A DNA stretch of 55,488 bases from Deltaproteobacteria bacterium (lineage in GTDB: Bacteria > Myxococcota_A > UBA9160 > UBA4427): the NCBI GenBank assembly GCA_019310385.1, contig JAFDEK010000008.1:1-55488 (forward strand), written 5' to 3'. Below are positions 43,513 to 51,129 of the stretch, piece after piece. The notes under the pieces were generated by a model. That model worked only from the letters and a program-made list of their open reading frames with translations. It was not told the DNA's origin and ran no database searches. A program made the translations under genes and the position numbers. The first letter of the stretch is position 1. Every line of letters begins with the position of its first letter.

Positions 43513-45060
43513 CTAGATCTGGGAGCGCCCTTCCCAGTAGGGATCGCGTAGCTTGCGCTTGTAGAGCTTGCCGTTGGGGTCGCGGGGCAGCTCGTCCACG
43601 TAATCGATGGTGCGCGGCCGCTTCATCTTGGCCAGGCGTCCCTCGCACCAGGTGAAGATCTCCTCAGTGAGGGCGTCGTTGCCCTCGACGCCCTCCATGG
43701 GCTGGATGACGGCCTTGACCTCTTCGCCCCAGTCGTCGTTGGGGATGCCGAAGACCGCCACGTCGACCACCTTGGGGTGCTGGATGAGCTCGCTCTCGAT
43801 CTCCGCCGTGTAGAGGTTGGCGCCGCCGGAGATGATCATGTCGAGCTTGCGGTCGCGCAGGAAGAGATAGCCTTCCTCGTTGAGCTCGCCGACGTCACCC
43901 ACGGTGAAGTAGTTGCCGATGCGGTTGTCCCGGGTCTTCTTCTTGGCGTCCTTGTACTCGAAGTCCGCCTGGCCGAGGAGCATGTAGACCGTGCCCACCT
44001 CGCCCGTGCCCAGCTCCTTGCCGTCGTCGTCGTAGATCTTGATGTCGGCGTTCGCCCAGGCCTTGCCCACCGTGCCCGGGTACTTCCTCCACTCCTGGGG
44101 CTTCGCCAGGGTGCCGCCGCCCTCGGTGGCGGCGTAGTACTCATAGATGGAGTCGCCCCACCAGGCGAGCATCTTCTTCTTGGTCTCGACGGGGCAGGGC
44201 GCCGCGGCGTGGACCATGGCCCGGGTCGAGGAGCAGTCGTACTTGTTGCGCACCTCTTCGGGCAGCTTGAGCATGCGATTGAACTGGGTCGGGACCATGT
44301 GGCTCGACGTGACCTTGTACTGGTCGATGAGGCGCAGCATGTCCTCGGGCGTCCACTTCTCCATCAGCACCACGGTGTGGCCCATGTGGAGGGAGGAAGA
44401 GCTGAACATCAGCACGGCAGTGTGGTAGAGGGGCGAGCCGCAGATGTGGACGTTGCCTTGCTCGGGCTGCAGGTCGAACATGGCGAGGAAGCCGGTCATG
44501 AGGGTCGACAGCAGGTCGGGAGAGAGGTCGGCCATGGGGCGTCGCACGCCCTTCGGCTTTCCCGTGGTTCCCGAGGTGTAGTTCATGACCTGGCCGGCGT
44601 TGCGGTCGTCGGGCAGCGCGGCGGATTGTCCCTCGCCGAGTTCGGAGAAGGGACGGAAGCCCTCGAGGCTTCCCACGCAGAAGCTCATCTCGCTCGGGAA
44701 GTCGACTTCCTTCCGGGCCGCCGTGCATTCCCCGGCGAACATCTCCGAGCCGAAGAAGACCTTGGCGCCGCTGTCCTGGACGATGAAGGCGATTTCGGGA
44801 CCCGTCAGGTGGTTGTTGATGGGCGTCATGTACATGCCGATCTGGGTGATGGCCAGGTTGATGACGAAGAACTCGGCGCAGTTCTCCATCACCACCGCCA
44901 CCACGTCCCCCTTCTGCAGGCCAAGGGCGCGCAGGCCGTGGGCGACCTTGTTGGCCTCGGCGAAGAGCTCGCCGCGGGTCCATTCGCGACCGTTGGGGTC
45001 GACCAGGGCGAGCTTGTCCGGGTCTCGCTGGGCGAAGTTCCAGAATCCGAGTTCCGACAT
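43513..45060 (-). CDS. Acyl-CoA synthetase (AMP-forming, FadD-type)
   Basis: 515 residues. The AMP-binding signature is 'MNYTSGTTGKPKGVRRP', the A4/A5 region 'YEYYAATEGGG', and the hinge 'FTVGDVGELNEEGYLFLRDRKLDMIISGG'; the catalytic Lys lies in 'RDPNGKLYKRKLRD'. It activates a carboxylate to acyl-AMP and then acyl-CoA. It is the last gene of an operon containing Ltp3/Ltp4, so a sterol side-chain carboxylate (C24-branched) is a good candidate; FadD19 does this in Rhodococcus, but this protein is shorter and not obviously FadD19. The gap to ltp3 is 74 bp. Confidence 0.88.
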   Translation of the reverse strand: MSELGFWNFAQRDPDKLALVDPNGREWTRGELFAEANKVAHGLRALGLQKGDVVAVVMENCAEFFVINLAITQIGMYMTPINNHLTGPEIAFIVQDSGAKVFFGSEMFAGECTAARKEVDFPSEMSFCVGSLEGFRPFSELGEGQSAALPDDRNAGQVMNYTSGTTGKPKGVRRPMADLSPDLLSTLMTGFLAMFDLQPEQGNVHICGSPLYHTAVLMFSSSSLHMGHTVVLMEKWTPEDMLRLIDQYKVTSSHMVPTQFNRMLKLPEEVRNKYDCSSTRAMVHAAAPCPVETKKKMLAWWGDSIYEYYAATEGGGTLAKPQEWRKYPGTVGKAWANADIKIYDDDGKELGTGEVGTVYMLLGQADFEYKDAKKKTRDNRIGNYFTVGDVGELNEEGYLFLRDRKLDMIISGGANLYTAEIESELIQHPKVVDVAVFGIPNDDWGEEVKAVIQPMEGVEGNDALTEEIFTWCEGRLAKMKRPRTIDYVDELPRDPNGKLYKRKLRDPYWEGRSQI

Positions 45061-45134
45061 GGGGGCTCCTTCGCGCGCGCTCGGGTGTCTGCGCGCGGGC
45101 TGTTTCGCAGTCGTGAAAATCTACCACTGGCCCG

Positions 45135-46295
45135 CTAGAGCGGCCCGTCTCCCACGATCCACATGGAGAAGTACTGGGAGCCGCCGCCGTAGGCGTGGCC
45201 CAGGGCCTTCTTGGCGCCGTCCACCTGGTGCTCGCCCGCCTGGCCGCGGATCTGCAGCGCCGCCTCGGCGAAACGCACCATGCCCGAGGCCCCGATGGCG
45301 TTGGTGGAGAGCACGCCGCCGGACATGTTGACGGGCAGGTCGCCGTCGAGGGCGGTGGCGCCCTCGTAGGTCATCTTCCAGCCCTCGTTGATGGGCGCGA
45401 AGTGAAGGTTCTCCATCCACATGGGCTCGAACCACGAGAAGGGCACATAGATCTCCGCGCAGTCGATCTCCTTGCGCGGATTCGTGATGCCGGCCTTCTT
45501 GTAGAGCTCTGCCGAGCAGTCGAGGCCGGCCTGGGGCATGACGTTGTCCCGGCCCGCAAACATGGTGGGCTCCGAGCGCATGCAGGTGGCATGGATCCAC
45601 GCGGGCTGCTTCGCGCTCGCCTTGGCGCTCTTCTCCCCGCCGATCACCATCGCGCAGGCGCCGTCGGAAGATGGGCAGGTCTCGAGGTAGCGGATCGGAT
45701 CCCACAGCATGGGCGAGTTGGCGATCATGTCGAAGCTGACGTCCGGGATCTTCAGATGGGCGTAGGGGTTCTTGAGGGCGTTTTCACGGTCCTTGAGCGC
45801 CACCCGAATCCCCGTGTCGTCGGGTGCGCCCGAGCGCTGGATGTAGCCGCGGATCAGTGGGGCGAAGAAGCCGCCAGCGCCGGCCACGATGGGCTGGGAG
45901 AAGGGGATCGTGATGGAGAGCGCCCACATGGCGTTGGATTCACTCTGCTTCTCGTAGGCGACGGTCAGCACCTTCTCGTGGATCCCCGCCTGCACGAGGC
46001 TCGACGCCACGATGCCGGTGGAGCCGCCGACACTCCCGGCCGTGTGGACCCGCAGCATGGGCTTTCCCGCGCAGCCCAGGGCCTCGGCGAGGAAGAGCTC
46101 GGGCATCATCACGCCCTCGAACATGTCGGGCGCTTTTCCGACCACGACGGCGTCGATGTCCTTCCAATCGAGATCGGCGTCTTCGAGGGCACGCTGGGCG
46201 GCCTCGCGGATGAGCCCCACCTGGCTTACGTCGATGCGTTTGGCGTCGAAGTCGGTCTGGCCGACCCCGATCACGGCTGCGTGATGCTCCGCCAT
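45135..46295 (-). CDS. ltp3: Ltp3-like thiolase-fold aldolase
   Basis: 386 residues from an ATG that shares one base with the stop of ltp4 (TGATG). 'VVVGKAPDMFEGVMMPELFL', 'VHTAGSVGGSTGIVASSLVQ', 'EKQSESNAMWALSI', 'FAGRDNVMPQAG', 'AEIYVPFSWFEPMWMENL' and 'LGHAYGGGSQYFSMWIVG' match mycobacterial Ltp3 (Rv3523) very well as recalled. In Rhodococcus, Ltp3 and Ltp4 are needed for cleavage of C24-branched sterol side chains. The normal thiolase Cys loop is altered ('VHTAGSVGG'), consistent with an aldolase. Part of a tightly overlapping operon read leftward from 48326. Confidence 0.9.
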   Translation of the reverse strand: MAEHHAAVIGVGQTDFDAKRIDVSQVGLIREAAQRALEDADLDWKDIDAVVVGKAPDMFEGVMMPELFLAEALGCAGKPMLRVHTAGSVGGSTGIVASSLVQAGIHEKVLTVAYEKQSESNAMWALSITIPFSQPIVAGAGGFFAPLIRGYIQRSGAPDDTGIRVALKDRENALKNPYAHLKIPDVSFDMIANSPMLWDPIRYLETCPSSDGACAMVIGGEKSAKASAKQPAWIHATCMRSEPTMFAGRDNVMPQAGLDCSAELYKKAGITNPRKEIDCAEIYVPFSWFEPMWMENLHFAPINEGWKMTYEGATALDGDLPVNMSGGVLSTNAIGASGMVRFAEAALQIRGQAGEHQVDGAKKALGHAYGGGSQYFSMWIVGDGPL

Positions 46296-47353
46296 CAGGA
46301 ATTCCCCTCCAGGACGCATACGAGGTTCTGTTGCAGGCAGGGGCCCGACGTCGCGTGGGCCACGGCGCGGCTCGCCTCGCCCGCTACGACTTGCCGGTAG
46401 GCCTCGCCGATGCGCGCCAGGCCGGCCACCATGATGGGGTTGGCCGCGAGGGCTCCGCCCGAAGGATTGATCCGCACGTCGTCACCCAGCCCCAAGGCTT
46501 CGCGCAGGATGATCTCCTGGTGGGTGAAGGGGGCGTGGATCTCGGCGACGTCGACCTTGCCCTTGGCGAGCCCGGCCGCCTCGGCGGAGGCCTTCGTGGA
46601 GGGAGAGACGGTGAGGTCCCGGCCCCCGGGCTGATGGGTCTCGAGGCGGTGCTCGATGCCCGTGATCCACACGGGTGGAGCGCTGGCCCGGCTCGCCACC
46701 TCTTCGCTGGCGATGATCATGCAGGCCGCGCCGTCGCTGATGGGCGGGCAGTCGTGCTTGCGCAGGGGCGAGGCGATGGTGGGCTCGGCGAGGATGGCGT
46801 CCACGTCGAAGTCGCCCTTGAGCTGGGCCTCGGGGTTGCTCTTGGCGTCGCGCCGGGAGCGCACGGCGATCTCGGCGAGGTCCCGTTCGGTGACCTTGCC
46901 CTTGTCGAGGAGCGCCCGGGCCTGCAGGGCCGCCATGGAGATGGCATCGGGGCCCAGGGGCGCCAGGGTGTAGGGGTCGAGCTGGAGGATCATCGTCTCG
47001 GCGGGATCGCCCATGGAGGAGCGGCCGAAGCAGAAGATCAGCGCCGAGTCGATCTCCCCGGTCTGGATCTTCACCCAGGACTCGTAGAGCGCCCAGGCGC
47101 CGTCCATCTCCACGTGAGACTCGTTGATGGGCGGCCAGGCGCCCAGGGCGTCCACGGCCAACACGAAGGAGAAGGACTGTCCCGCCAGGTAGTCGGTGCT
47201 GCCCGAGCAGGTGAAGTCGATGTCCTTCTTGCTGCGCCCCGAGGTCCGGAAGAGCTCCGCGATGGTGGGCATGAGCATCTCCACCTCGTTGCGCTGCACC
47301 TCGCTGCGGACGTAGGGGGTCTGCGCGTATCCGACGACGGCGACCTTGCGCAT
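46295..47353 (-). CDS. ltp4: Ltp4-like thiolase-fold aldolase
   Basis: 352 residues from an ATG that overlaps the preceding stop (TGATG), with AAGGGG upstream. 'VAVVGYAQTPYVRSEVQRNE', 'CSGSTDYLAGQSFSFV', 'PPINESHVEMDGAWALYES', 'DPYTLAPLGPDAISMAALQ' and 'GGALAANPIMVAGLARIGEA' match Ltp4 (Rv3522) as recalled. It partners Ltp3 in steroid side-chain retro-aldol cleavage. A 'CSGS' loop takes the place of the thiolase nucleophile region. The frame extends far upstream but only into the DUF35 gene on another reading. Ltp3-Ltp4 order and coupling follow the mycobacterial arrangement. Confidence 0.9.
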   Translation of the reverse strand: MRKVAVVGYAQTPYVRSEVQRNEVEMLMPTIAELFRTSGRSKKDIDFTCSGSTDYLAGQSFSFVLAVDALGAWPPINESHVEMDGAWALYESWVKIQTGEIDSALIFCFGRSSMGDPAETMILQLDPYTLAPLGPDAISMAALQARALLDKGKVTERDLAEIAVRSRRDAKSNPEAQLKGDFDVDAILAEPTIASPLRKHDCPPISDGAACMIIASEEVASRASAPPVWITGIEHRLETHQPGGRDLTVSPSTKASAEAAGLAKGKVDVAEIHAPFTHQEIILREALGLGDDVRINPSGGALAANPIMVAGLARIGEAYRQVVAGEASRAVAHATSGPCLQQNLVCVLEGNS

Positions 47354-47862
47354 CAGGAGATCCCCTTGAACTGCTCGAAGGGAACATCCGGCTCGTCGAT
47401 GGGCCGGAAGTACTTCAGGTTCGTCATGGAGGGCTCCCACTCGGACTCGGGCTTCCAAACGCCCTCGACCCGCATTCCGATACGCACGTCCTCGAAGCTG
47501 CACTCCTGGATGAGCGCCGTGAAGGTGATGTCGGCGCCGTCGAGCAGGACGTTGGCGGCCACGTAGGGCAGCTCCACCTGGATATTCTGCGAGGGCACGC
47601 GCACGATGGTCATGGTCACCACCGTGCCCTTGTTCGAGCACTCCACCTCTTTGCTGGTAGGCGCGCCGCACTTCGCGCAGGCGCCGCGGGGCGGGACGTA
47701 GACCTTCCCGCAGCTGTCGCAGGCCTGGCCCATGATCCTGCCCTGCTCGAAGCCGCGCAGGAACTTCTGGGTCGCCATGCCGGGGGTGTACTGGTAATCG
47801 CAGCGTACCGGCGTCGTAAGCAGCTTGACGGGACTCTTCTCTTCTTCGTGGGTCTCGCTCAT
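47353..47862 (-). CDS. DUF35 OB-fold protein with zinc ribbon
   Basis: 169 residues from an ATG with GGAGGAG upstream; its stop overlaps the ltp4 ATG. N-terminal ~40 residues then a four-Cys ribbon 'QACDSCGKVYVPPRGACAKCG', then the OB-fold ('VVTMTIVRVPSQNIQVELPYVA', 'ITFTALIQECSFEDVRIGMRV'). In the actinobacterial system a DUF35 protein (Rv3521) assists Ltp3/Ltp4. Together with the next protein (155 residues, 4-base overlap) the two sum to about the length of Rv3521, which I recall as ~303 residues, so this may be a split form. Confidence 0.87.
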   Translation of the reverse strand: MSETHEEEKSPVKLLTTPVRCDYQYTPGMATQKFLRGFEQGRIMGQACDSCGKVYVPPRGACAKCGAPTSKEVECSNKGTVVTMTIVRVPSQNIQVELPYVAANVLLDGADITFTALIQECSFEDVRIGMRVEGVWKPESEWEPSMTNLKYFRPIDEPDVPFEQFKGIS

Positions 47863-48326
47863 CGGGACTCCTCCGGAACGAAGCAGGCGATGTCCTGGAT
47901 CTTGCCGACGGTCTCGTCGGCCCACTGCACCGTGACGCGCATGCCCGTCGACATGGCGCCCTCGCTGCCCGCATCGACGGCGTGGAGCAGGGCGGTGTCG
48001 GCGCCATCGAGCTGGATCAGCGCCCAGGCGAAGGGCTTCTGCAGGTGGGCCTTGGGCTTGGGCTGACTCACCCAGCACCAGGTCGTCACCACGCCGCCGG
48101 GACCGACGCGGACCCAGTCGTCGGCCGTGGCCTCGCCGGTGTCCGGGTCGTACTCGGCCGGTGGAACCAACACGCGACCCTGCTTCGTCTTGATGCCTTC
48201 GATCTCGTGATCGCGCAGGCCCGTGAAGAAGCGGCTCAGTACGGAGCCGAGGGAGCGCTTGTAGGCGTACTCCATGGAGTGGGGCGCGGAGAGCAGCTCT
48301 TGGGCTGCCGAGCCGGAATCGCTCAT
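47859..48326 (-). CDS. DUF35-like OB-fold protein without zinc ribbon
   Basis: 155 residues, first gene of the ltp operon. 'KRSLGSVLSRFFTGLRDHEIEGIKTKQGRVLVPP' begins the family-like segment, followed by 'VTTWCWVSQPKPK' and 'FAWALIQLDGADTALLHAVD', i.e. a DUF35 OB-fold, but the CxxC ribbon is reduced to none (no Cys pairs in the first 70 residues). It overlaps the ribbon-bearing DUF35 gene by four bases (ATGA). A KstR-type box lies 104 bp upstream of the start. Probably forms a complex with Ltp3/Ltp4. Confidence 0.85.
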   Translation of the reverse strand: MSDSGSAAQELLSAPHSMEYAYKRSLGSVLSRFFTGLRDHEIEGIKTKQGRVLVPPAEYDPDTGEATADDWVRVGPGGVVTTWCWVSQPKPKAHLQKPFAWALIQLDGADTALLHAVDAGSEGAMSTGMRVTVQWADETVGKIQDIACFVPEESR

Positions 48327-48429
48327 GCTCGTCTCCCAGTCGGGGGCGCCGGGGCCGAGCCGTAGGAGCTCCGCCGGGCGTCGCGGTTGATGGGCCCATC
48401 GAAGTGCAGGGCGTCAGGGTGTCGGATAC

Positions 48430-48443
48430 TAGAACACGTTCTC
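48430..48443. promoter_or_regulatory. KstR-type operator upstream of the ltp operon
   Basis: TAGAACACGTTCTC matches TnnAACnnGTTnnA except for the last base, and contains AGAAC-AC-GTTCT, the core of mycobacterial KstR boxes. It lies 104 bp before the first gene of the leftward ltp operon. It is the third such site in the window. Confidence 0.72.
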
Positions 48444-48493
48444 GACGCCTGACAAGAGTGCGGTGGGGCTCGCTGGTGTTGTCGAGGAGGTCG

Positions 48494-48532
48494 ACAAGAC
48501 CATGACCAGACAAGACCATGACCAGACAAGAC
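48494..48532. repeat. Short tandem repeat, 16-bp unit
   Basis: ACAAGACCATGACCAG occurs twice head to tail with a partial third unit (ACAAGAC). It lies between the KstR-type box and the terminator hairpin, and has no coding content. Confidence 0.7.
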
Positions 48533-48535
48533 AAA

Positions 48536-48563
48536 GGCGCCGCAGCTACGGGCCTGCGGCGCC
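48536..48563. terminator. Bidirectional intrinsic terminator
   Basis: GGCGCCGCAG pairs with CTGCGGCGCC (10-bp stem, 8-base loop), with AAA before and TTT after, so U-tracts exist in both directions. It sits just after the 3' end of tRNA-Ala, and insulates it from the ltp operon promoter. Confidence 0.72.
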
Positions 48564-48574
48564 TTTCAGTGAGG

Positions 48575-48650
48575 TGGTGGAGCTGGCCGGTTTCGAACCG
48601 GCGACCTCGTGAATGCCATTCACGCGCTCTCCCAGCTGAGCTACAGCCCC
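48575..48650 (-). tRNA. tRNA-Ala (GGC)
   Basis: 76 bases, encoded CCA at the 3' end. Acceptor GGGGCTG pairs with CAGCTCC; D-loop AGCTGGGAGA; the anticodon arm CGTGA-ATGGCAT-TCACG gives the GGC anticodon; the T-arm has GGTTCGAAACC. Reads GCC (and GCT by wobble). Confidence 0.95.
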
Positions 48651-48828
48651 ACAGGATCGCGGACCTTAACTCCCGGGCGACACCCTGTCAAAATCGGGGC
48701 CCGCGGCCGACCGGTTCGGCGCGGGACCTCCGGCCGCGCCGAGTCGGCCCCCTGGGGCGCTCGGATCGACTTGGAAATGGGGCGAAGCTGGGCGACCGGC
48801 CAGCCATCGGTTACGGTACTGCCGCCGT

Positions 48829-48915
48829 GGCGGCGTGGCGGAATTGGTAGACGCGACGGACTCAAAATCCGTTTCTCGCAAGGGAGTGCCGGTTCGATTC
48901 CGGCCGCCGCTACCA
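48829..48915 (+). tRNA. tRNA-Leu (CAA)
   Basis: 87 bases with a long variable arm and encoded CCA. Acceptor GGCGGCG pairs with CGCCGCT; 'TGGCGGAATTGGTAGACGC' is the typical leucine D-arm; the anticodon loop CTCAAAA gives CAA (codon TTG); T-arm GGTTCGATTCC. Confidence 0.95.
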
Positions 48916-49040
48916 AGCTCTCTACTCGCTCCCCGCGAGGGGGCTCGCTAGAGTTGGATTCGGGGCCGATCCTCTCATACTGAGAGCCGGAAACGACCCC
49001 AAGGTAGACCCAGAACTGCGATCAAGGAGTCTCGAGAGCC

Positions 49041-49379
49041 ATGTCTTCTGTCATTCGCCGAAGCGTGTTGGTTTTTGCATCCCTCGTACTGGCCGCCGCC
49101 GTGCTGGCGCCGAGCCTCGCGTCCGCCCAGTATCGGGAGTTCACCGGACGCATCGACAAGATCAACAAGAAGAAGATGATCGTCGATAATCGCCAGGGCG
49201 ATAAGGTGTCCTTCGTCTTCGTCGACGAGACCGAGGTCTCGGGCCTGAAGACCGAGCGCAAGGCGCTCAAGCAGAAGGACTGGGTGACGGTCTCCTGGAC
49301 CTTCGTCGACAAGCCCCGGAAGGCCTACAAGATCGAGGTGATTCCGGAGAGGAAGGAAGCCGGCGACGACGTCGAGTGA
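49041..49379 (+). CDS. Small exported protein, probable OB-fold
   Basis: 112 residues. A clear Sec signal peptide ('SLVLAAAVLAPSLASAQ') gives a mature protein of about 82 residues, 'FTGRIDKINKKKMIVDNRQGDKVSFVFVDET', which resembles the DUF5666-type fold that appears in many small periplasmic proteins. No lipobox, no Cys after cleavage. Stand-alone with a 34-base gap to moeB. Function not known. Confidence 0.75.
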   Translation: MSSVIRRSVLVFASLVLAAAVLAPSLASAQYREFTGRIDKINKKKMIVDNRQGDKVSFVFVDETEVSGLKTERKALKQKDWVTVSWTFVDKPRKAYKIEVIPERKEAGDDVE

Positions 49380-49415
49380 CCCGGGCGCTGGCCGCCGGAC
49401 GGCCAGGGAGGAGTG

Positions 49416-50594
49416 GTGGCGGACGGCTTGACCACGAGTGACCGCGCGCCGCTTCTGCGTCCCGACCAGTATGATCGCTACCGGCGTCACCTGAGCCTCC
49501 CCGAGGTCGGGCTCGAGGGCCAACGGCGGCTGCTCGACGGGAGCGTGCTGCTCATCGGCGCGGGAGGGCTCGGGAGCCCGCTCGCCCTCTACCTCGCGGC
49601 CGCCGGCGTCGGGCGCATCGGGCTGGTGGACGATGACGTCGTCGACGCCTCGAACCTGCAGCGGCAGATCCTCTTCAACACCGGCGACGTGGGCCGCCTC
49701 AAGGTCGAGGTGGCGAGCGAGCGGATCCGGGCCCTCAATCCGGACGTAGAGGTCGTCGCCCATCCCCTGCGCCTGCGCTCGGACAACGCCATGGAGATCC
49801 TCGACGCCTACGACGTCGTGGTGGACGGGACGGACAACTTCCCGACCCGCTACCTGAGCAACGACGCCTGCGTGCTGCTCGGCAAGCCCAACGTCTACGG
49901 CTCGATCTTCCGCTTCGAAGGGCAGGCCTCGGTCTTCGACGCCGCCCGGGGGCCCTGCTATCGCTGCCTCTACCCCGAGCCGCCGCCGCCCGGCTCGGTG
50001 CCCTCCTGCGCCGAGGGGGGCGTGCTCGGCGTGCTCCCCGGGATCATCGCCATGATCCAGGCCACCGAGACGGTGAAGATCCTCACCGGCGCCGGAAGCG
50101 GCCTGCTCGGCCGGCTGCTCCTCTACGACGCCCTCGCCATGGAGTTCAACGAGTTCCGGCTGCGCAAGGATCCCGGCTGCCCGGTCTGCGGCGAAACGCC
50201 CAGTGTGACCGAGCTCATCGACTACGAGGGCTTCTGCGGGATGCCGAGCGCCGACGCGACGCAGATCGAGGTTCCGGAGCTGAGCGCGTCCGAGCTGAGC
50301 GCCCGCATGGCCCGGGGCGAGGATCTGCTGCTGCTCGACGTGCGCGAGCCCGACGAGTTCGAGCGCGCCCGCATCGAGGGCGCGGTCCTCCTGCCCCTGG
50401 GCGAGCTGGAGGCCCGGGTCGGCGAGCTGGCGGACTGGAAAGAGCGTCCCGTCGTCGTGCAATGTCGTACCGGGAGGCGCAGCGAGCTCGCCTGCCGAAC
50501 CCTGCTCGGGCGCGGCTTCACCCGGGTCGAGAATCTAGACGGCGGCATCGAGGCCTGGTCGATCACCGTCGACTCGTCGGTGCCGCGCTATTAG
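49416..50594 (+). CDS. moeB: MoeB/ThiF-type E1 adenylyltransferase with rhodanese domain
   Basis: About 392 residues from the GTG 4 bases after GGGAGGAG; an in-frame GTG one codon earlier is possible. E1-like ATP-binding 'SVLLIGAGGLGSPLALYLAAAGVG' (GxGxxG) and 'DDDVVDASNLQRQILF' (adenylation Arg-Gln). The zinc/active region has 'CYRCLYPEPPPPG' and 'CPVCGE' (CxxC pairs). The C-terminal rhodanese domain (from ~280) carries 'LLLDVREPDEFERARIEGA' and 'VVVQCRTGRRS', with the persulfide Cys in CRTGRRS. Such enzymes activate a sulfur-carrier protein C-terminus (MoaD, ThiS, or CysO type). The carrier gene is not nearby, so the pathway is open. Confidence 0.93.
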   Translation: MADGLTTSDRAPLLRPDQYDRYRRHLSLPEVGLEGQRRLLDGSVLLIGAGGLGSPLALYLAAAGVGRIGLVDDDVVDASNLQRQILFNTGDVGRLKVEVASERIRALNPDVEVVAHPLRLRSDNAMEILDAYDVVVDGTDNFPTRYLSNDACVLLGKPNVYGSIFRFEGQASVFDAARGPCYRCLYPEPPPPGSVPSCAEGGVLGVLPGIIAMIQATETVKILTGAGSGLLGRLLLYDALAMEFNEFRLRKDPGCPVCGETPSVTELIDYEGFCGMPSADATQIEVPELSASELSARMARGEDLLLLDVREPDEFERARIEGAVLLPLGELEARVGELADWKERPVVVQCRTGRRSELACRTLLGRGFTRVENLDGGIEAWSITVDSSVPRY

Positions 50595-50619
50595 CTATCG
50601 TCGACCCATCGATTCACCG

Positions 50620-50667
50620 ATTCATCGATCTAACCATTCGTCTATCTACCAATTCATCGATCTACCC
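50620..50667. repeat. Two direct 16-bp repeats in an A/T-rich patch
   Basis: ATTCATCGATCTAACC and ATTCATCGATCTACCC lie 32 bp apart in a locally A/T-rich 70-bp stretch upstream of the next gene, unlike the GC-rich surroundings. Possible regulatory or slippage repeats. Confidence 0.6.
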
Positions 50668-50688
50668 ACTTGAGCCGGAGGTAGCCAC

Positions 50689-51033
50689 GTGGCCCAGAGC
50701 AAGATCCCCAATCCCCTCGCGCGCCGGCACCTGATCGAGAAGGAGTTCGATGCCGCGTCCGCCCTGGCGGTCGCCGAGGCCTATCTCGCGGACGCGCGCA
50801 AGGTCGAAGCCCTGGACTTCCTCGCGAAGGCGGGTGCGACGGATCGTCTTACCGCGCTGCAGGAGGAGGCCGTGGCCGAAGGCGACGCGTTTTTGTTTCA
50901 GGCCGTGGCGCGCCATCTCGATGAAGCTCCGCCCGCGGAGGGCTGGCATCGCCTCGCCGACGCCGCCGACGCGGCCGGCAAGGAGCTTTACGCCGCGACT
51001 GCACGGCGACAGGCGGGTCGCGTCACGGAGTGA
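50689..51033 (+). CDS. Hypothetical small helical protein (HEAT-like)
   Basis: 114 residues from a GTG with GGAGG upstream. 'ARRHLIEKEFDAASALAVAEAYLADARKVEALDFLAKAG' and 'DAFLFQAVARHLDEAPPAEGWHRLADAADAAGKELYAATARRQ' read as successive amphipathic helices, like two or three repeats of a HEAT/TPR-type solenoid. No membrane segment, no Cys. It lies between the moeB gene and uvrA in the same orientation. Not recognised. Confidence 0.65.
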   Translation: MAQSKIPNPLARRHLIEKEFDAASALAVAEAYLADARKVEALDFLAKAGATDRLTALQEEAVAEGDAFLFQAVARHLDEAPPAEGWHRLADAADAAGKELYAATARRQAGRVTE

Positions 51034-51129
51034 GCCGCGAAGCCGTCTGCTCCCTCGCATCCTTCCCGAGCCCAAGTCCGAGCCCCTTCCCCTTCCCAAG
51101 CCCAAGCCCAGGCCCAAGACCAAGCAGCG

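Noticed and set aside
48575..48915. Integrated element at the tRNA-Ala or tRNA-Leu genes
   Set aside because: No integrase gene, no duplicated tRNA 3' end, and the neighbouring genes have normal composition.
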